Part shown: in pieces, positions 16,705-24,783 of the stretch
Numbering within the stretch: the stretch's first letter is position 1
Layout of the letters: each line of letters starts with the position of its first letter
DNA from: Candidatus Woesearchaeota archaeon
GTDB lineage: Archaea; Nanobdellota; Nanobdellia; Woesearchaeales; JACJVW01
DNA length: 64,000 nucleotides
Assembly (NCBI GenBank): GCA_020637435.1
Contig: JACJVW010000001.1
Location: 1 to 64,000 of the forward strand
Direction: 5' to 3'
Position numbers and translations under genes: made by a program
Notes under the pieces: model-generated
What the model was told of the DNA's origin: nothing
What the model saw: the letters and a program-made list of their open reading frames with translations, nothing else
Databases searched by the model: none

Positions 16705-17661
16705 CTACAATTGCTCTGCATAAGATTTTGCGAGCTTAAAATACTTTTGTGCCTCTTCAATCTTTTCAGGCATCCCTTCTATCATGAATGAAGCGACCTT
16801 ACCGCGAACAAAAGCCCTATAGCTAGCATAATAGGTCAGGAGCTGCTTCCCTTCCTCATCACCACTTACTTCAAAATATTCCTTTATGAATAGTTCAGAT
16901 AGATCATTTCTTCCGAGGTATTCAAGATCCATCATCAAGAATGCAACATCAGCGATGCTGTCCTGATTCTTGAATCGCTCATTAAATTCGATGCAGTCAA
17001 ACACTTGCACCTCATCCGTTACAAAGATATTTCCTGAATGCAGGTCGCCATGACCTTCACGGATGAATCCGTTGTTGACGCGACTCTCGAAAAGTTCCTG
17101 ATGAGATTCGAGAAATGCATCTGTCTTTGACTTGATAAGATCATAATCTTCCTGTGTGATGGTCCTTCCGATGAATGGTAGAGTCTGCTCCCAGTTCTCG
17201 GTCACATTCTGCTGCAGCGTCTCCATCGAGCCATAGTTGCTGATACTGCCCGTATTGTCTGCATCCCTATACAGACGGGCAATGATTCGTGCAATGGCTG
17301 GCATCACAAAATCTTGAACGTTGCCCGCTTTGATATGGTCGCTAAGCAGACTTCCGTCAGGCAGCTGCTGCATCTTGACCACATAATCTACGACCTCTCC
17401 GTCTCCTCCAACAGTTACACCCTCTTCCTTGATAGTGACCGGCAGAACATCCAAGTAAATATCCGAGAACCTTGAATTGAGACGAAGCTCTTCTTCGCAA
17501 TAGTAGCGGCGCTTCTCAAGTGTAGAATAATCAAGGAATCCGTAATTTACCGGTTTCTTAAGTTTGTATGCAAACTTTCCGTTAAGAAACACATGTGAAG
17601 TATGCGTCTCTATAACTTGTGCCCCGGGCCATTTGCCCTTCAACCCCTCAACAACATCCAT
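16705..17661 (-). CDS. Aminoglycoside-phosphotransferase-like kinase (COG2187 type)
   Basis: About 318 residues with protein-kinase-like fold motifs: FAYKLKKPVNYGFLDYSTLE near the N-terminus (ATP-binding lysine), the catalytic loop GHGDLHSGNIFV and the metal-binding VFDCIEFNERFKNQDSIADV. These match the COG2187 group, which in bacteria is often fused to a P-loop domain that is absent here. The substrate is unknown; the name does not imply drug resistance. The start at 17661 is chosen because a TTTAAATA box is about 26 bases upstream, too close to an alternative GTG at 17679. Confidence 0.8.
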   Translation of the reverse strand: MDVVEGLKGKWPGAQVIETHTSHVFLNGKFAYKLKKPVNYGFLDYSTLEKRRYYCEEELRLNSRFSDIYLDVLPVTIKEEGVTVGGDGEVVDYVVKMQQLPDGSLLSDHIKAGNVQDFVMPAIARIIARLYRDADNTGSISNYGSMETLQQNVTENWEQTLPFIGRTITQEDYDLIKSKTDAFLESHQELFESRVNNGFIREGHGDLHSGNIFVTDEVQVFDCIEFNERFKNQDSIADVAFLMMDLEYLGRNDLSELFIKEYFEVSGDEEGKQLLTYYASYRAFVRGKVASFMIEGMPEKIEEAQKYFKLAKSYAEQL

Positions 17662-17796
17662 ACGCTTCAAGGAGCGCACCTTATTTAAAAAATTATCCTG
17701 AAAATTGTCGCATTTTAGACATAGATTATACGGATAGAAAGATACTACATTGCAAAAAACTCATTTGATTTATTCTCAAGCCCGTACCGAACAGCT

Positions 17797-18483
17797 TCAG
17801 TTATGCTGACGCTTCCGCAGGAATCCTACAAGCCTTTTGGCAAAAAGAGGAAATATACCTATCAATACGAATGAGAAAAGCAATCCGGGTGAAAGTATCT
17901 CTGACAAAGAAGAGATCTTGATGAGCTGTGCTCCGGCATTCACATAGACGATTGTGCCAAGGAACATGCCGATTTGACTGACCCAATAGAATGTCCACGC
18001 TTTCATCCTGGTAAGCCCCATAAGCAGATTGATGACAAAAAATGGAAAAAGCGGAATCAATCGAAGCGTGAAAAGATAGAATGCTCCTTCCTTCTCCACT
18101 TGAGCATGAAGTTTCTCAAACTGTTTGGAGAATTTTTTTTGGACTCCGGTACGAAAGATGTATCTGGAAAACAACATCGCAAGCAATGCACCGATGCTGC
18201 TTGCAAATGAAACGATGATAGTGCCAAGCACAAGGCCGAATATGGCTCCTGCAGCAAGAGTCATGATGGTTGCACCGGGAAGCGAGAGCGCAGCCATGGC
18301 GGCATAAATAAGAAAAAAGACCAGAATGAACAAAATAACATCCGCAGCATACTGTTCCTGTAGAGTACCTCTCAATTCTTTGAGCTGCTCCAAAGAGAAA
18401 AACCTTCCTAGATCAAAGAGAAAAAAACAAAGTATAAGCACAAGAACAACAGCGACAAGCCAAATCTTCTTTTTATCAATCAT
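17797..18483 (-). CDS. TVP38/TMEM64 (VTT-domain) membrane protein
   Basis: About 228 residues with five to six transmembrane helices. The VTT core shows SLPGATIMTLAAGAIFGLVL, a GTIIVSFASSIGALLAMLFS segment and LRLIPLFPFFVINLLMGLT, the family signature (re-entrant F-P-Phe and LxP-FN motifs). VTT proteins are related to DedA and to lipid scramblases. The start overlaps the stop of the ferritin-VIT1 gene (TGATG), so the two are coupled. Confidence 0.88.
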   Translation of the reverse strand: MIDKKKIWLVAVVLVLILCFFLFDLGRFFSLEQLKELRGTLQEQYAADVILFILVFFLIYAAMAALSLPGATIMTLAAGAIFGLVLGTIIVSFASSIGALLAMLFSRYIFRTGVQKKFSKQFEKLHAQVEKEGAFYLFTLRLIPLFPFFVINLLMGLTRMKAWTFYWVSQIGMFLGTIVYVNAGAQLIKISSLSEILSPGLLFSFVLIGIFPLFAKRLVGFLRKRQHN

Positions 18484-19355
18484 CACAGATCAAATCCAAA
18501 AAAGGTCTTTACAGCGATACCGAATAAGAAACTTATGAATGCGACACCCATGCTTAGACCCGCCATCTCTAAAAATCTCGATTTAAAGGAGACATCCTGG
18601 GCAACAGAGATATAGTAGTTGAACAATGCTATGATGAGTAGTACATTGACAAGCGTGAATCCAAGACTGACAAAGACATTCGTGAAGACAAAATAAGGGA
18701 CGATAAGAGCGATGACTGTTGCGATATATGCGCTTCCGGTGTAGATAGACGCTTTTATCGGATTAAGTCCATTCGCATCGGATTTCTGAGAAAGGTATTC
18801 GCTTGCAGCCATGGACAGTGATGCAGCGACACCCGTGATAAGACCGACAATACCTATAAGCCCGCCATTTTGCAGGGCAAACGTAAATCCGGCCAATGCA
18901 CCACTTAATTCAACAAGTGCGTCGTTTAGACCAAGGACCACGGAACCCACATACTTAAGCCGCTCCTCATCAAGCATCTCGATAAGCTTCTGCTCATGCT
19001 TATGCTCATCAAGAACGATCTTCTGCGCAGCAGGTATGACCTTTGCGACTTCAGCATATACCCCTTGAGCGGTATCCTCACCTTTCTCCATCAGTTTGAT
19101 GCCAAACGTTATACCAAAGATTCGTGAGACCCAATAATAGTAATGGACTTTCAGCATATTCGGTTCCATAGTGACACCGGTATGCTTTTTCCAGAAGAAA
19201 TAATGTGAACGCTCATCCTTGCTTATCGCTATCAGGACCTTTTTGTTCTTCGGGTCTTTCTCAAGCTCAGCCAGGCGCTGATAGACAAGATGTTCTGTTA
19301 TCTCATTTCGCTGCGCCTGTTTCAGCTGCTCCAACATCTTCGAAGATAAAGTCAT
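18483..19355 (-). CDS. Ferritin-like domain fused to VIT1/CCC1 metal transporter
   Basis: 290 residues. Residues 1-135 form a rubrerythrin-like four-helix domain with iron ligands in EITEHLVYQRLAELE, KDERSHYFFWKKH and LDEHKHEQKLIEML. Residues 140-290 are a VIT1-type transporter with GLNDALVELSGALAGF and an SMAASEYLSQKSD helix. Such fusions (MbfA-like) bind ferrous iron and export it or Mn2+. It starts an operon with the VTT protein; a TTTATATAG box lies about 25 bases upstream. Confidence 0.9.
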   Translation of the reverse strand: MTLSSKMLEQLKQAQRNEITEHLVYQRLAELEKDPKNKKVLIAISKDERSHYFFWKKHTGVTMEPNMLKVHYYYWVSRIFGITFGIKLMEKGEDTAQGVYAEVAKVIPAAQKIVLDEHKHEQKLIEMLDEERLKYVGSVVLGLNDALVELSGALAGFTFALQNGGLIGIVGLITGVAASLSMAASEYLSQKSDANGLNPIKASIYTGSAYIATVIALIVPYFVFTNVFVSLGFTLVNVLLIIALFNYYISVAQDVSFKSRFLEMAGLSMGVAFISFLFGIAVKTFFGFDL

Positions 19356-19456
19356 GGAATAGTCAAAGTTTTCAGCCTATATAAATTCAACCCCTCTACG
19401 AGTACATGATTGATGCCATAGATAGAATTTATATACTTTAAGAACAAAAAAGGATT

Positions 19457-20140
19457 ATGACTCCGGCTGAGCTGACTATCATCATCGTCCTTATCTTCCT
19501 TGAAGTGATGATTCTCATCGGCGTAGCTCTGCGCATCAGGCAAAGGGTGGCGTTCAATTTTCTGCAGCCATTCAAAGCTAACGAACATGTAAAGATAATC
19601 TATCCAAGCGAATATGCTCTGCCATCACTCTGCTACGAAGATAGGGACACGCATGCTGAGATACAGATACACCACGGTGAGAACCATACATACACCATAG
19701 GTGCCATTGACTGGCCGTCCCATGCTCACTACCAGTTGATGATCGCTAACGCCGCCGCAAATCTTGAAACCTATGAAGAAAGGCAAAAAGAAGTGCTCTA
19801 TCCTTACCAGAATGAGACAGGCCTGCCAAAAGAATATCACATCCTTTCCAATGATTCTATGCTGACCAAGAATCTGCTAAGCGAGGACATAGTCCGAAGG
19901 ATTAAGGTCATACCACTCGGTGAACATCTGGTAGTCGAATTGATGCAGAAAGACTACAAAAACAGCACTCTTACAATCAGATTTGACAAAGTGACACATG
20001 AGAGAGTGGATTTCAAATTTCTGCTTGAACTGATAATAGCCCTCTATTATAGGCTCAAGATAGTCAATGACCCGCATCAAAAAAGTAAAGCGCTCTTGAG
20101 CGAATTTCGTCAAGCCAAGACAAAGATGAAAGAAAATTAG
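19457..20140 (+). CDS. Single-pass membrane protein with cytosolic domain, hypothetical
   Basis: 227 residues. One N-terminal transmembrane helix (LTIIIVLIFLEVMILIGVAL) is followed by a basic stop-transfer and a cytosolic domain of about 190 residues of mixed alpha/beta character (KVIPLGEHLVVELMQKD, TLTIRFDKV). No motif recognised. A TTTATATAC box is about 25 bases before the ATG. Confidence 0.6.
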   Translation: MTPAELTIIIVLIFLEVMILIGVALRIRQRVAFNFLQPFKANEHVKIIYPSEYALPSLCYEDRDTHAEIQIHHGENHTYTIGAIDWPSHAHYQLMIANAAANLETYEERQKEVLYPYQNETGLPKEYHILSNDSMLTKNLLSEDIVRRIKVIPLGEHLVVELMQKDYKNSTLTIRFDKVTHERVDFKFLLELIIALYYRLKIVNDPHQKSKALLSEFRQAKTKMKEN

Positions 20141-20142
20141 TG

Positions 20143-20367
20143 CTATACCAGTGCATACACCAGATCATTCCTGTACTTCTCATCCAGTATCTGCATATGC
20201 TCATCCTTCGATACGATGAAGAAATCCTTACCTATATAGCCGCAGTCCAAGCACTCCCAACCTACTAGCGCATCCCTCATAAAGGGATCGCCGATCGTAA
20301 GAAGCCCACTCTCATCAATTTCAATGCTGCCGCAAGAAGGGCAGAACTGCACATCGTTTTCCCCCAT
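20143..20367 (-). CDS. Small zinc-ribbon protein
   Basis: About 74 residues beginning MGENDVQFCPSCGSIEID, with FCPSCG and later WECLDCGYIGKDF forming a two-knuckle zinc ribbon, then a mixed C-terminus. The ATG at 20367 has a CTTATATC box about 27 bases upstream, better than an ATG seven codons earlier. Convergent with the preceding membrane protein gene (2 bases apart). Function unknown. Confidence 0.72.
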   Translation of the reverse strand: MGENDVQFCPSCGSIEIDESGLLTIGDPFMRDALVGWECLDCGYIGKDFFIVSKDEHMQILDEKYRNDLVYALV

Positions 20368-20419
20368 GAGATATGAAGAAAGAATCAAGATATAAGTAGT
20401 TTACCTCTATGGTTAATAA

Positions 20420-21430
20420 TCAATATAATTCTTCGAACGCATCCACAAATTGCGCAGCGATCCACGCATCATGGATAATCAAGATATTCTCATCATTTCG
20501 AGTGAAGCCGTTGTTCGAAGGATTCGTACTTCCCGTAATAACAATGTTTTCGTCGATGATGAAGACTTTATGGTGCATACTCTGTTTATTGTGGTCGCTC
20601 GAGACATTTATGCCGGCAGCCTCAAGCCTGTCGTATTCACTGTACTCACTAAGCTGACGTTTCTCAAAGACACCTTTAACTTCTACACCACGCCTAGAAG
20701 CATCGATAAGCGCATCTCCTATCTCATCATCCGTAAAAGAGAAGGTCATGAAATACACGCTTGAGTCAGCCTGCTCGATAAGTTCGATAACTCGTTCACG
20801 CCCAGGAGTAAATCCGGAACCCCTGCTGATACAATCCTCCGGACAGAAATAATTTTCATACAATTGCCCGTTGATGACCACCTTTGGATTAGAGACCCTG
20901 GCACCGCCCGAATACACGCCACTCCATAGCTCATCAAACTCATCCTGATAATTCTTGGCCAGAGTCTTTGAGTGGACAACAACAATATTATTGTCATTAA
21001 ATTCCGCACCGTTCTCAGTAGGATTGAAACTGCCAGTGATCACTACCTCGCCATCCATTACACAGAATTTATTGTGCGTAATCTGTGAAGTCGTATCAAA
21101 CTTCAGCATATCTATCCTGCTTTGCACATATGAGATATATCTGTCATCCACAACAACCCGGGCGTTCTTCTCCACAAGCACATCAATGATAGAGTCAAGA
21201 CGCAGGTCATGCAATGCGCAGTCTATTTTGATGTGCTTAGAGATGATTCTCGTAAAAACCGCCTCACAATCATCCTGCGGACAGAAATATACCTCAGTAC
21301 GGGGCCCAATTTCAGAGGGAATAACCGGACTGATAGCCTGTCCCGTAGGTTCAATGAAAAAATCCTGAGCCATGTACAGACCGACAAGTACAACGACCAG
21401 AAAGAAAGCTTTTGAAAACACATGCTTCAT
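20420..21430 (-). CDS. Secreted phospholipase-D-like protein with two PLD domains
   Basis: About 336 residues. An N-terminal signal/anchor (AFFLVVVLVGLYMAQDFF) is followed by two PLD-type repeats with HxK motifs: THNKFCVMDGEVVITGSFNP and HHKVFIIDENIVITGSTNP, each with the downstream Asn-containing GS.NP motif. Two such halves build one active site. Enzymes of this type cleave phosphodiesters in lipid or nucleic acid; the external location suggests a surface or extracellular substrate. The start at 21430 fits a TATA box about 27 bases upstream better than the ATG at 21436. Confidence 0.85.
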   Translation of the reverse strand: MKHVFSKAFFLVVVLVGLYMAQDFFIEPTGQAISPVIPSEIGPRTEVYFCPQDDCEAVFTRIISKHIKIDCALHDLRLDSIIDVLVEKNARVVVDDRYISYVQSRIDMLKFDTTSQITHNKFCVMDGEVVITGSFNPTENGAEFNDNNIVVVHSKTLAKNYQDEFDELWSGVYSGGARVSNPKVVINGQLYENYFCPEDCISRGSGFTPGRERVIELIEQADSSVYFMTFSFTDDEIGDALIDASRRGVEVKGVFEKRQLSEYSEYDRLEAAGINVSSDHNKQSMHHKVFIIDENIVITGSTNPSNNGFTRNDENILIIHDAWIAAQFVDAFEELY

Positions 21431-21527
21431 AGACATCCATGAGATATTTGTGCATAAAAAGATTATTGTCGTGAAGTCGTTACTAAACGCATAGGCTTTA
21501 TAAAAACTGTAAATTTCTTACAGCTCA

Positions 21528-22985
21528 ATGCGAAGGACCATCCTCGATTGCTATACAGACGAAGCCTCAGGACTAGGCGTACCGCCGTACCTTGGAGTCT
21601 ATCCAAGATACATCGCCGGACTCTACGATGAGACACCCACGTATCTGACCATCGATGATGTTCGCCTATGGAAAAAGTATGACGGGAAACAGTTCATACC
21701 TCAAAAGCACCAGAAGACAGACATCACCACCTACAATCTTACGGTAAACCACAAGGACGTACCCAGAATCCTGCAGGAGACTGATGAACTCATCATTATA
21801 GTAGGAGTCCATGTTCCAGGCAAGTATCTCTCTGCGATGCCAGGCACCATCCACGAGCTGACCCGCCTATTAGAAGGAATCAAATGCAAAAAAATCCTTA
21901 CAGGTCCAGCGACTTATGGTTCTCAATTGCACGGCGGTAAACACGCTGAAGACCCCAACAATAGGCTCTTCGATGAAGTTAGGCAATTCGACTACAGTTA
22001 TGACACAATCAGAAAGACTGCGATCAGAGGAACGAAGATCTACTCCCAGATCAAAGGATATCGTATCATCGAGATAGAGACGAGCAAAGGTTGCGACAAG
22101 AAGATAGGATGCAGTTTCTGTCTAGAACCCATAAAGAACAAGCTTGCGTACCGAGAGAAGGAAGATATCCTTAAAGAGATAAAAGAGTTCCACAAATTAG
22201 GTGCGCGTTACTACAGGCTCGGCAAACAGGCTTGCATCTACAGTTTTGACGGACTTGAATCACTGCTCGCCGAGATACGCAATCTTGGGGATATCAAACT
22301 TCTCCACATCGACAACACCAATCCCATAAACGTCGTGATGGATAAGCGTAACAGCTTTTCGAAGACAAAAGCACTGGTGAAATATTGCACTGAAGGCAAT
22401 GTCGGCGCATTCGGTATCGAGAGTTTCGACCCAATCGTTGCTGAGATGAATCATCTCATAGGACCAAAGATAGGCATGGAAGCTATCCGCATCCTTAACG
22501 AGTACGGCAGCGAACGAGGTCCAAACGGACTTCCCAAGCTCCTGCCCGGCCTCAATATCATATTCGGCCTCATGGGTGAGACAAAACTCACTTTTGAAGA
22601 GAATATGAAAGCCCTTACCCAAGTGTATGATGAAGGTATGATGCTGCGCAGGATAAACATTAGACAGGTCATTCCTTTCGAGGGCACCTTGCTCAAGAAA
22701 AAGGCTGGAACCAAGTTTATCCGGAAGAATAAGCGCTATTACTACAGTTGGCGAAAAAAGATCCGTGAAGAGATAGATTACAGGATGCTACTGCGCCTAG
22801 TGCCCACCGGAACCATACTTCATGATATTATCCCAGAGGTCTATGACGGCCTTACAACATTCTGCAGGCAACCCGGCTCCTATCCACTCATCGTCGGAGT
22901 CAAAGGCCGCCTACAGCTTCAGCAGCCTGTATCTATTAGAGTCACCGGACACATGTTGCGCTCTATCACTGGCGAAGTCGTCTGA
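21528..22985 (+). CDS. Radical SAM enzyme (COG1031-like)
   Basis: 485 residues. The N-terminal third resembles a cobalamin-binding-like or Rossmann domain (ILDCYTDEASGLGVPPYLGV). The radical SAM cluster motif is C-x5-C-x2-C in KGCDKKIGCSFCLEP, a variation on CxxxCxxC. Downstream are SAM-binding elements and GAFGIESFDPIVAEMNHL. It resembles the archaeal COG1031 group, whose products are unknown. The usual C-terminal helix-hairpin-helix is not obvious, so the end may be shortened. A CTTTATAAAA box is 28 bases upstream, and a ctgtaa/ttacag inverted repeat sits between box and start. Confidence 0.85.
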   Translation: MRRTILDCYTDEASGLGVPPYLGVYPRYIAGLYDETPTYLTIDDVRLWKKYDGKQFIPQKHQKTDITTYNLTVNHKDVPRILQETDELIIIVGVHVPGKYLSAMPGTIHELTRLLEGIKCKKILTGPATYGSQLHGGKHAEDPNNRLFDEVRQFDYSYDTIRKTAIRGTKIYSQIKGYRIIEIETSKGCDKKIGCSFCLEPIKNKLAYREKEDILKEIKEFHKLGARYYRLGKQACIYSFDGLESLLAEIRNLGDIKLLHIDNTNPINVVMDKRNSFSKTKALVKYCTEGNVGAFGIESFDPIVAEMNHLIGPKIGMEAIRILNEYGSERGPNGLPKLLPGLNIIFGLMGETKLTFEENMKALTQVYDEGMMLRRINIRQVIPFEGTLLKKKAGTKFIRKNKRYYYSWRKKIREEIDYRMLLRLVPTGTILHDIIPEVYDGLTTFCRQPGSYPLIVGVKGRLQLQQPVSIRVTGHMLRSITGEVV

Positions 22986-23032
22986 TAACTACAATTTCTA
23001 AGTTAATAGCGTCGCACAAAGTGAAAAGACAA

Positions 23033-23110
23033 AGTTAGCCTCCTCACGTAGAGCCATAGATGCACCGGTTGAAGCAACCATGGGAAAGTCCTTTATGTAG
23101 GAGGTTACTC
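23033..23110 (+). ncRNA. Candidate structured RNA
   Basis: In the 309-base gap before the PAC2 gene, bases 23033-23055 pair with 23090-23110. CCTCCT pairs with AGGAGG, and after a one-base bulge ACGTAGAG pairs with CTTTATGT including two G-U pairs that are only pairs if the plus strand is the RNA. An inner stem GGTTG/CAACC has an AAG loop. The wobble pairs argue for a plus-strand RNA rather than a DNA palindrome. No known RNA family (C/D, H/ACA, SRP, riboswitch) is recognised. Confidence 0.4.
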
Positions 23111-23164
23111 CAATCAATACATCGTGCCCCAAGTCCAGCTACCATCTTTTCATGCCCCACAAAC

Positions 23165-23294
23165 TTTAAATATTGTCCTCCCAAGAATTTCTACAAATAG
23201 AAATTTTCTTGAAAAGACTATACAAAGATTGATTGATCTTTTCAAGTAAAACCCGATGCTACAGCAAGATTTCGGGCTATAAAGGGGTGTATAT
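23165..23294 (+). promoter_or_regulatory. Structured promoter/leader of the PAC2 gene
   Basis: TTTAAATA at 23165-23172 is the likely promoter box. Behind it come three inverted repeats: caagaatttcta/tagaaattttcttg (23182-23211), cttgaaaaga/tcttttcaag (23208-23217 with 23237-23246) and cccga/tcggg (23252-23276, with an inner tgc/gca stem). A GGGGTG ribosome site follows six bases before the ATG. The first repeat overlaps the expected transcription start and may be an operator. The second and third would be in the leader RNA, which is long for this mostly leaderless genome. Confidence 0.45.
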
Positions 23295-24011
23295 ATGGAA
23301 TTGCAGTTATCTAAAGAGGTCTCACAGGCCCGTGTCATCAATGGTTTCCCGGGTTTTGGCCTTGTAGGCACCATCGCTACCGAGTTCTTGGTCGATCATC
23401 TTAAAGCTGAATTGATAGGAAAATTCTGGTTTGAGAGCCAATCCCCTTCCATAGCTGTCCATGACGGGAAGATCATCAACCCCATATCCATCTACTACAA
23501 CGAGAAATATAATCTCGTCATCATCCATTCGATTGCTGCCACAAACGGAATCGAGTGGGAATGTGCTAAAGTCGTGCGTGACGTCCTGCACAAAGTAGGC
23601 GCTTCAGAGCTAATCAGCCTCGAGGGTGTAGGTTTGGGAAATCTTGTACCTAAAGATGAAGAACCAAGAGTCTTCTACTATACCAATCAAGAAGAGAAGG
23701 CCAAACTCTTTGAAGAGAAGAAATTTCAGCAGCTCTCAGAGGGTGTCATCATCGGCGTTACCGCCTCACTTTTACTGCAAGTCCAGGTACCGACAAGCGC
23801 ATTCTTCGTAGAGACGCACACCCAGCTCCCAGACAGTAAAGCCGCTGCAAAGCTCATTGAAGTGCTCGATCAGTACATAGGTATGGATGTCGACTACTCA
23901 CCCCTACTTGAAACAGCAGAAAAATTCGAAGAGAAGCTCAAGACACTGCTGGAGAAGTCGCAGACTGCTAATGACATAAAGTCTAAAAAAGACCTTTCTT
24001 ACGTGGGTTAG
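23295..24011 (+). CDS. PAC2-family protein (proteasome assembly chaperone-like)
   Basis: 238 residues. The start ELQLSKEVSQARVINGFPGF, GLVGTIATEFLVDHLKAELI, and the later GVIIGVTASLLLQ match archaeal COG2047/PAC2 proteins, an ATP-grasp-neighbour family related to proteasome assembly chaperones. A C-terminal coiled-coil tail of about 35 residues follows (ETAEKFEEKLKTLLEKSQ). In archaea the partner is not firmly known. The gene has an unusually structured upstream region and a clear ribosome site. Confidence 0.88.
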   Translation: MELQLSKEVSQARVINGFPGFGLVGTIATEFLVDHLKAELIGKFWFESQSPSIAVHDGKIINPISIYYNEKYNLVIIHSIAATNGIEWECAKVVRDVLHKVGASELISLEGVGLGNLVPKDEEPRVFYYTNQEEKAKLFEEKKFQQLSEGVIIGVTASLLLQVQVPTSAFFVETHTQLPDSKAAAKLIEVLDQYIGMDVDYSPLLETAEKFEEKLKTLLEKSQTANDIKSKKDLSYVG

Positions 24012-24219
24012 ACTCACTTTTTCCCCCATTTGTTTAGCTATATTTACCCTAATTTCCTAGTGCCCAATAAAGAAAGTCATAACCCTCATTTTTTTACAAT
24101 ATAGTAATATATATCTCCAGAATACAATACCACAAAAATAGATAACAAAAAATATAGTACAAATAATATACTAAATATATTAATATAAAATTAAATTTTT
24201 ATTGTGCTATAAATTTAAA
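24012..24219. other. Extremely AT-rich intergenic stretch
   Basis: From about 24050 to 24219 the sequence is nearly pure A and T, with runs such as atatagtaatatatatc and aatatactaaatatattaat. It lies between the ends of two convergent genes, so it holds no promoter for either. It may be a terminator region (several T-runs), or a flexible or easily melted DNA element. No open frame is present. Confidence 0.4.
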
Positions 24220-24690
24220 TTAATTACAAATTTCTTTAGGTAGATATACAAATTCAAAATCCTTTCCATGATGATAAAGGTAGACTTCTGAAGCAGCCAC
24301 AGTTACATCCACAACACCCCCAGAACCCTTTCTAACAAAGGTTTTAGCGTCAAGCGTTACTGCATGAAAAGGCGCGCCGTCACGTTGTGCAAACCACGCA
24401 CAGGACTGGAAAAAATCTCCCAGTTCCTTAGCAGACGATTGGCGTGATAACAGTTGCAAGTCTTCCATCATTTGATAGAAACCTCTTTCAACAGATGGCA
24501 TAGGATCATGTAGATGACGAAACTCCGGGCCTTTCACAATACTAGCCAAATCCAGTGAATGACTAAGTGGCTCACTGACTACCACCAAATGTCTACGAAG
24601 GTCGTAAATGGAGTAGGTATCATCAGCCAGATAGCAAAACTCCGCAGCTACAAAGGAATCCCCACCGTAAGGAAGGACTAATTGAGACAT
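24220..24690 (-). CDS. Hypothetical soluble protein
   Basis: 156 residues starting MSQLVLPYGGDSFVAAEFCY, of mixed alpha/beta composition and without signal peptide or membrane helix. A CTTTAAATC box lies about 25 bases before the ATG. No motif or family is recognised. Confidence 0.6.
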   Translation of the reverse strand: MSQLVLPYGGDSFVAAEFCYLADDTYSIYDLRRHLVVVSEPLSHSLDLASIVKGPEFRHLHDPMPSVERGFYQMMEDLQLLSRQSSAKELGDFFQSCAWFAQRDGAPFHAVTLDAKTFVRKGSGGVVDVTVAASEVYLYHHGKDFEFVYLPKEICN

Positions 24691-24783
24691 GGTGCAAAGC
24701 GAATGAACTTCGATTTAAAGAGATTTGTTTATAAAGCAAGACAATAATAAGATTTATATATAAACTGATGCCCCTACTAAGTG

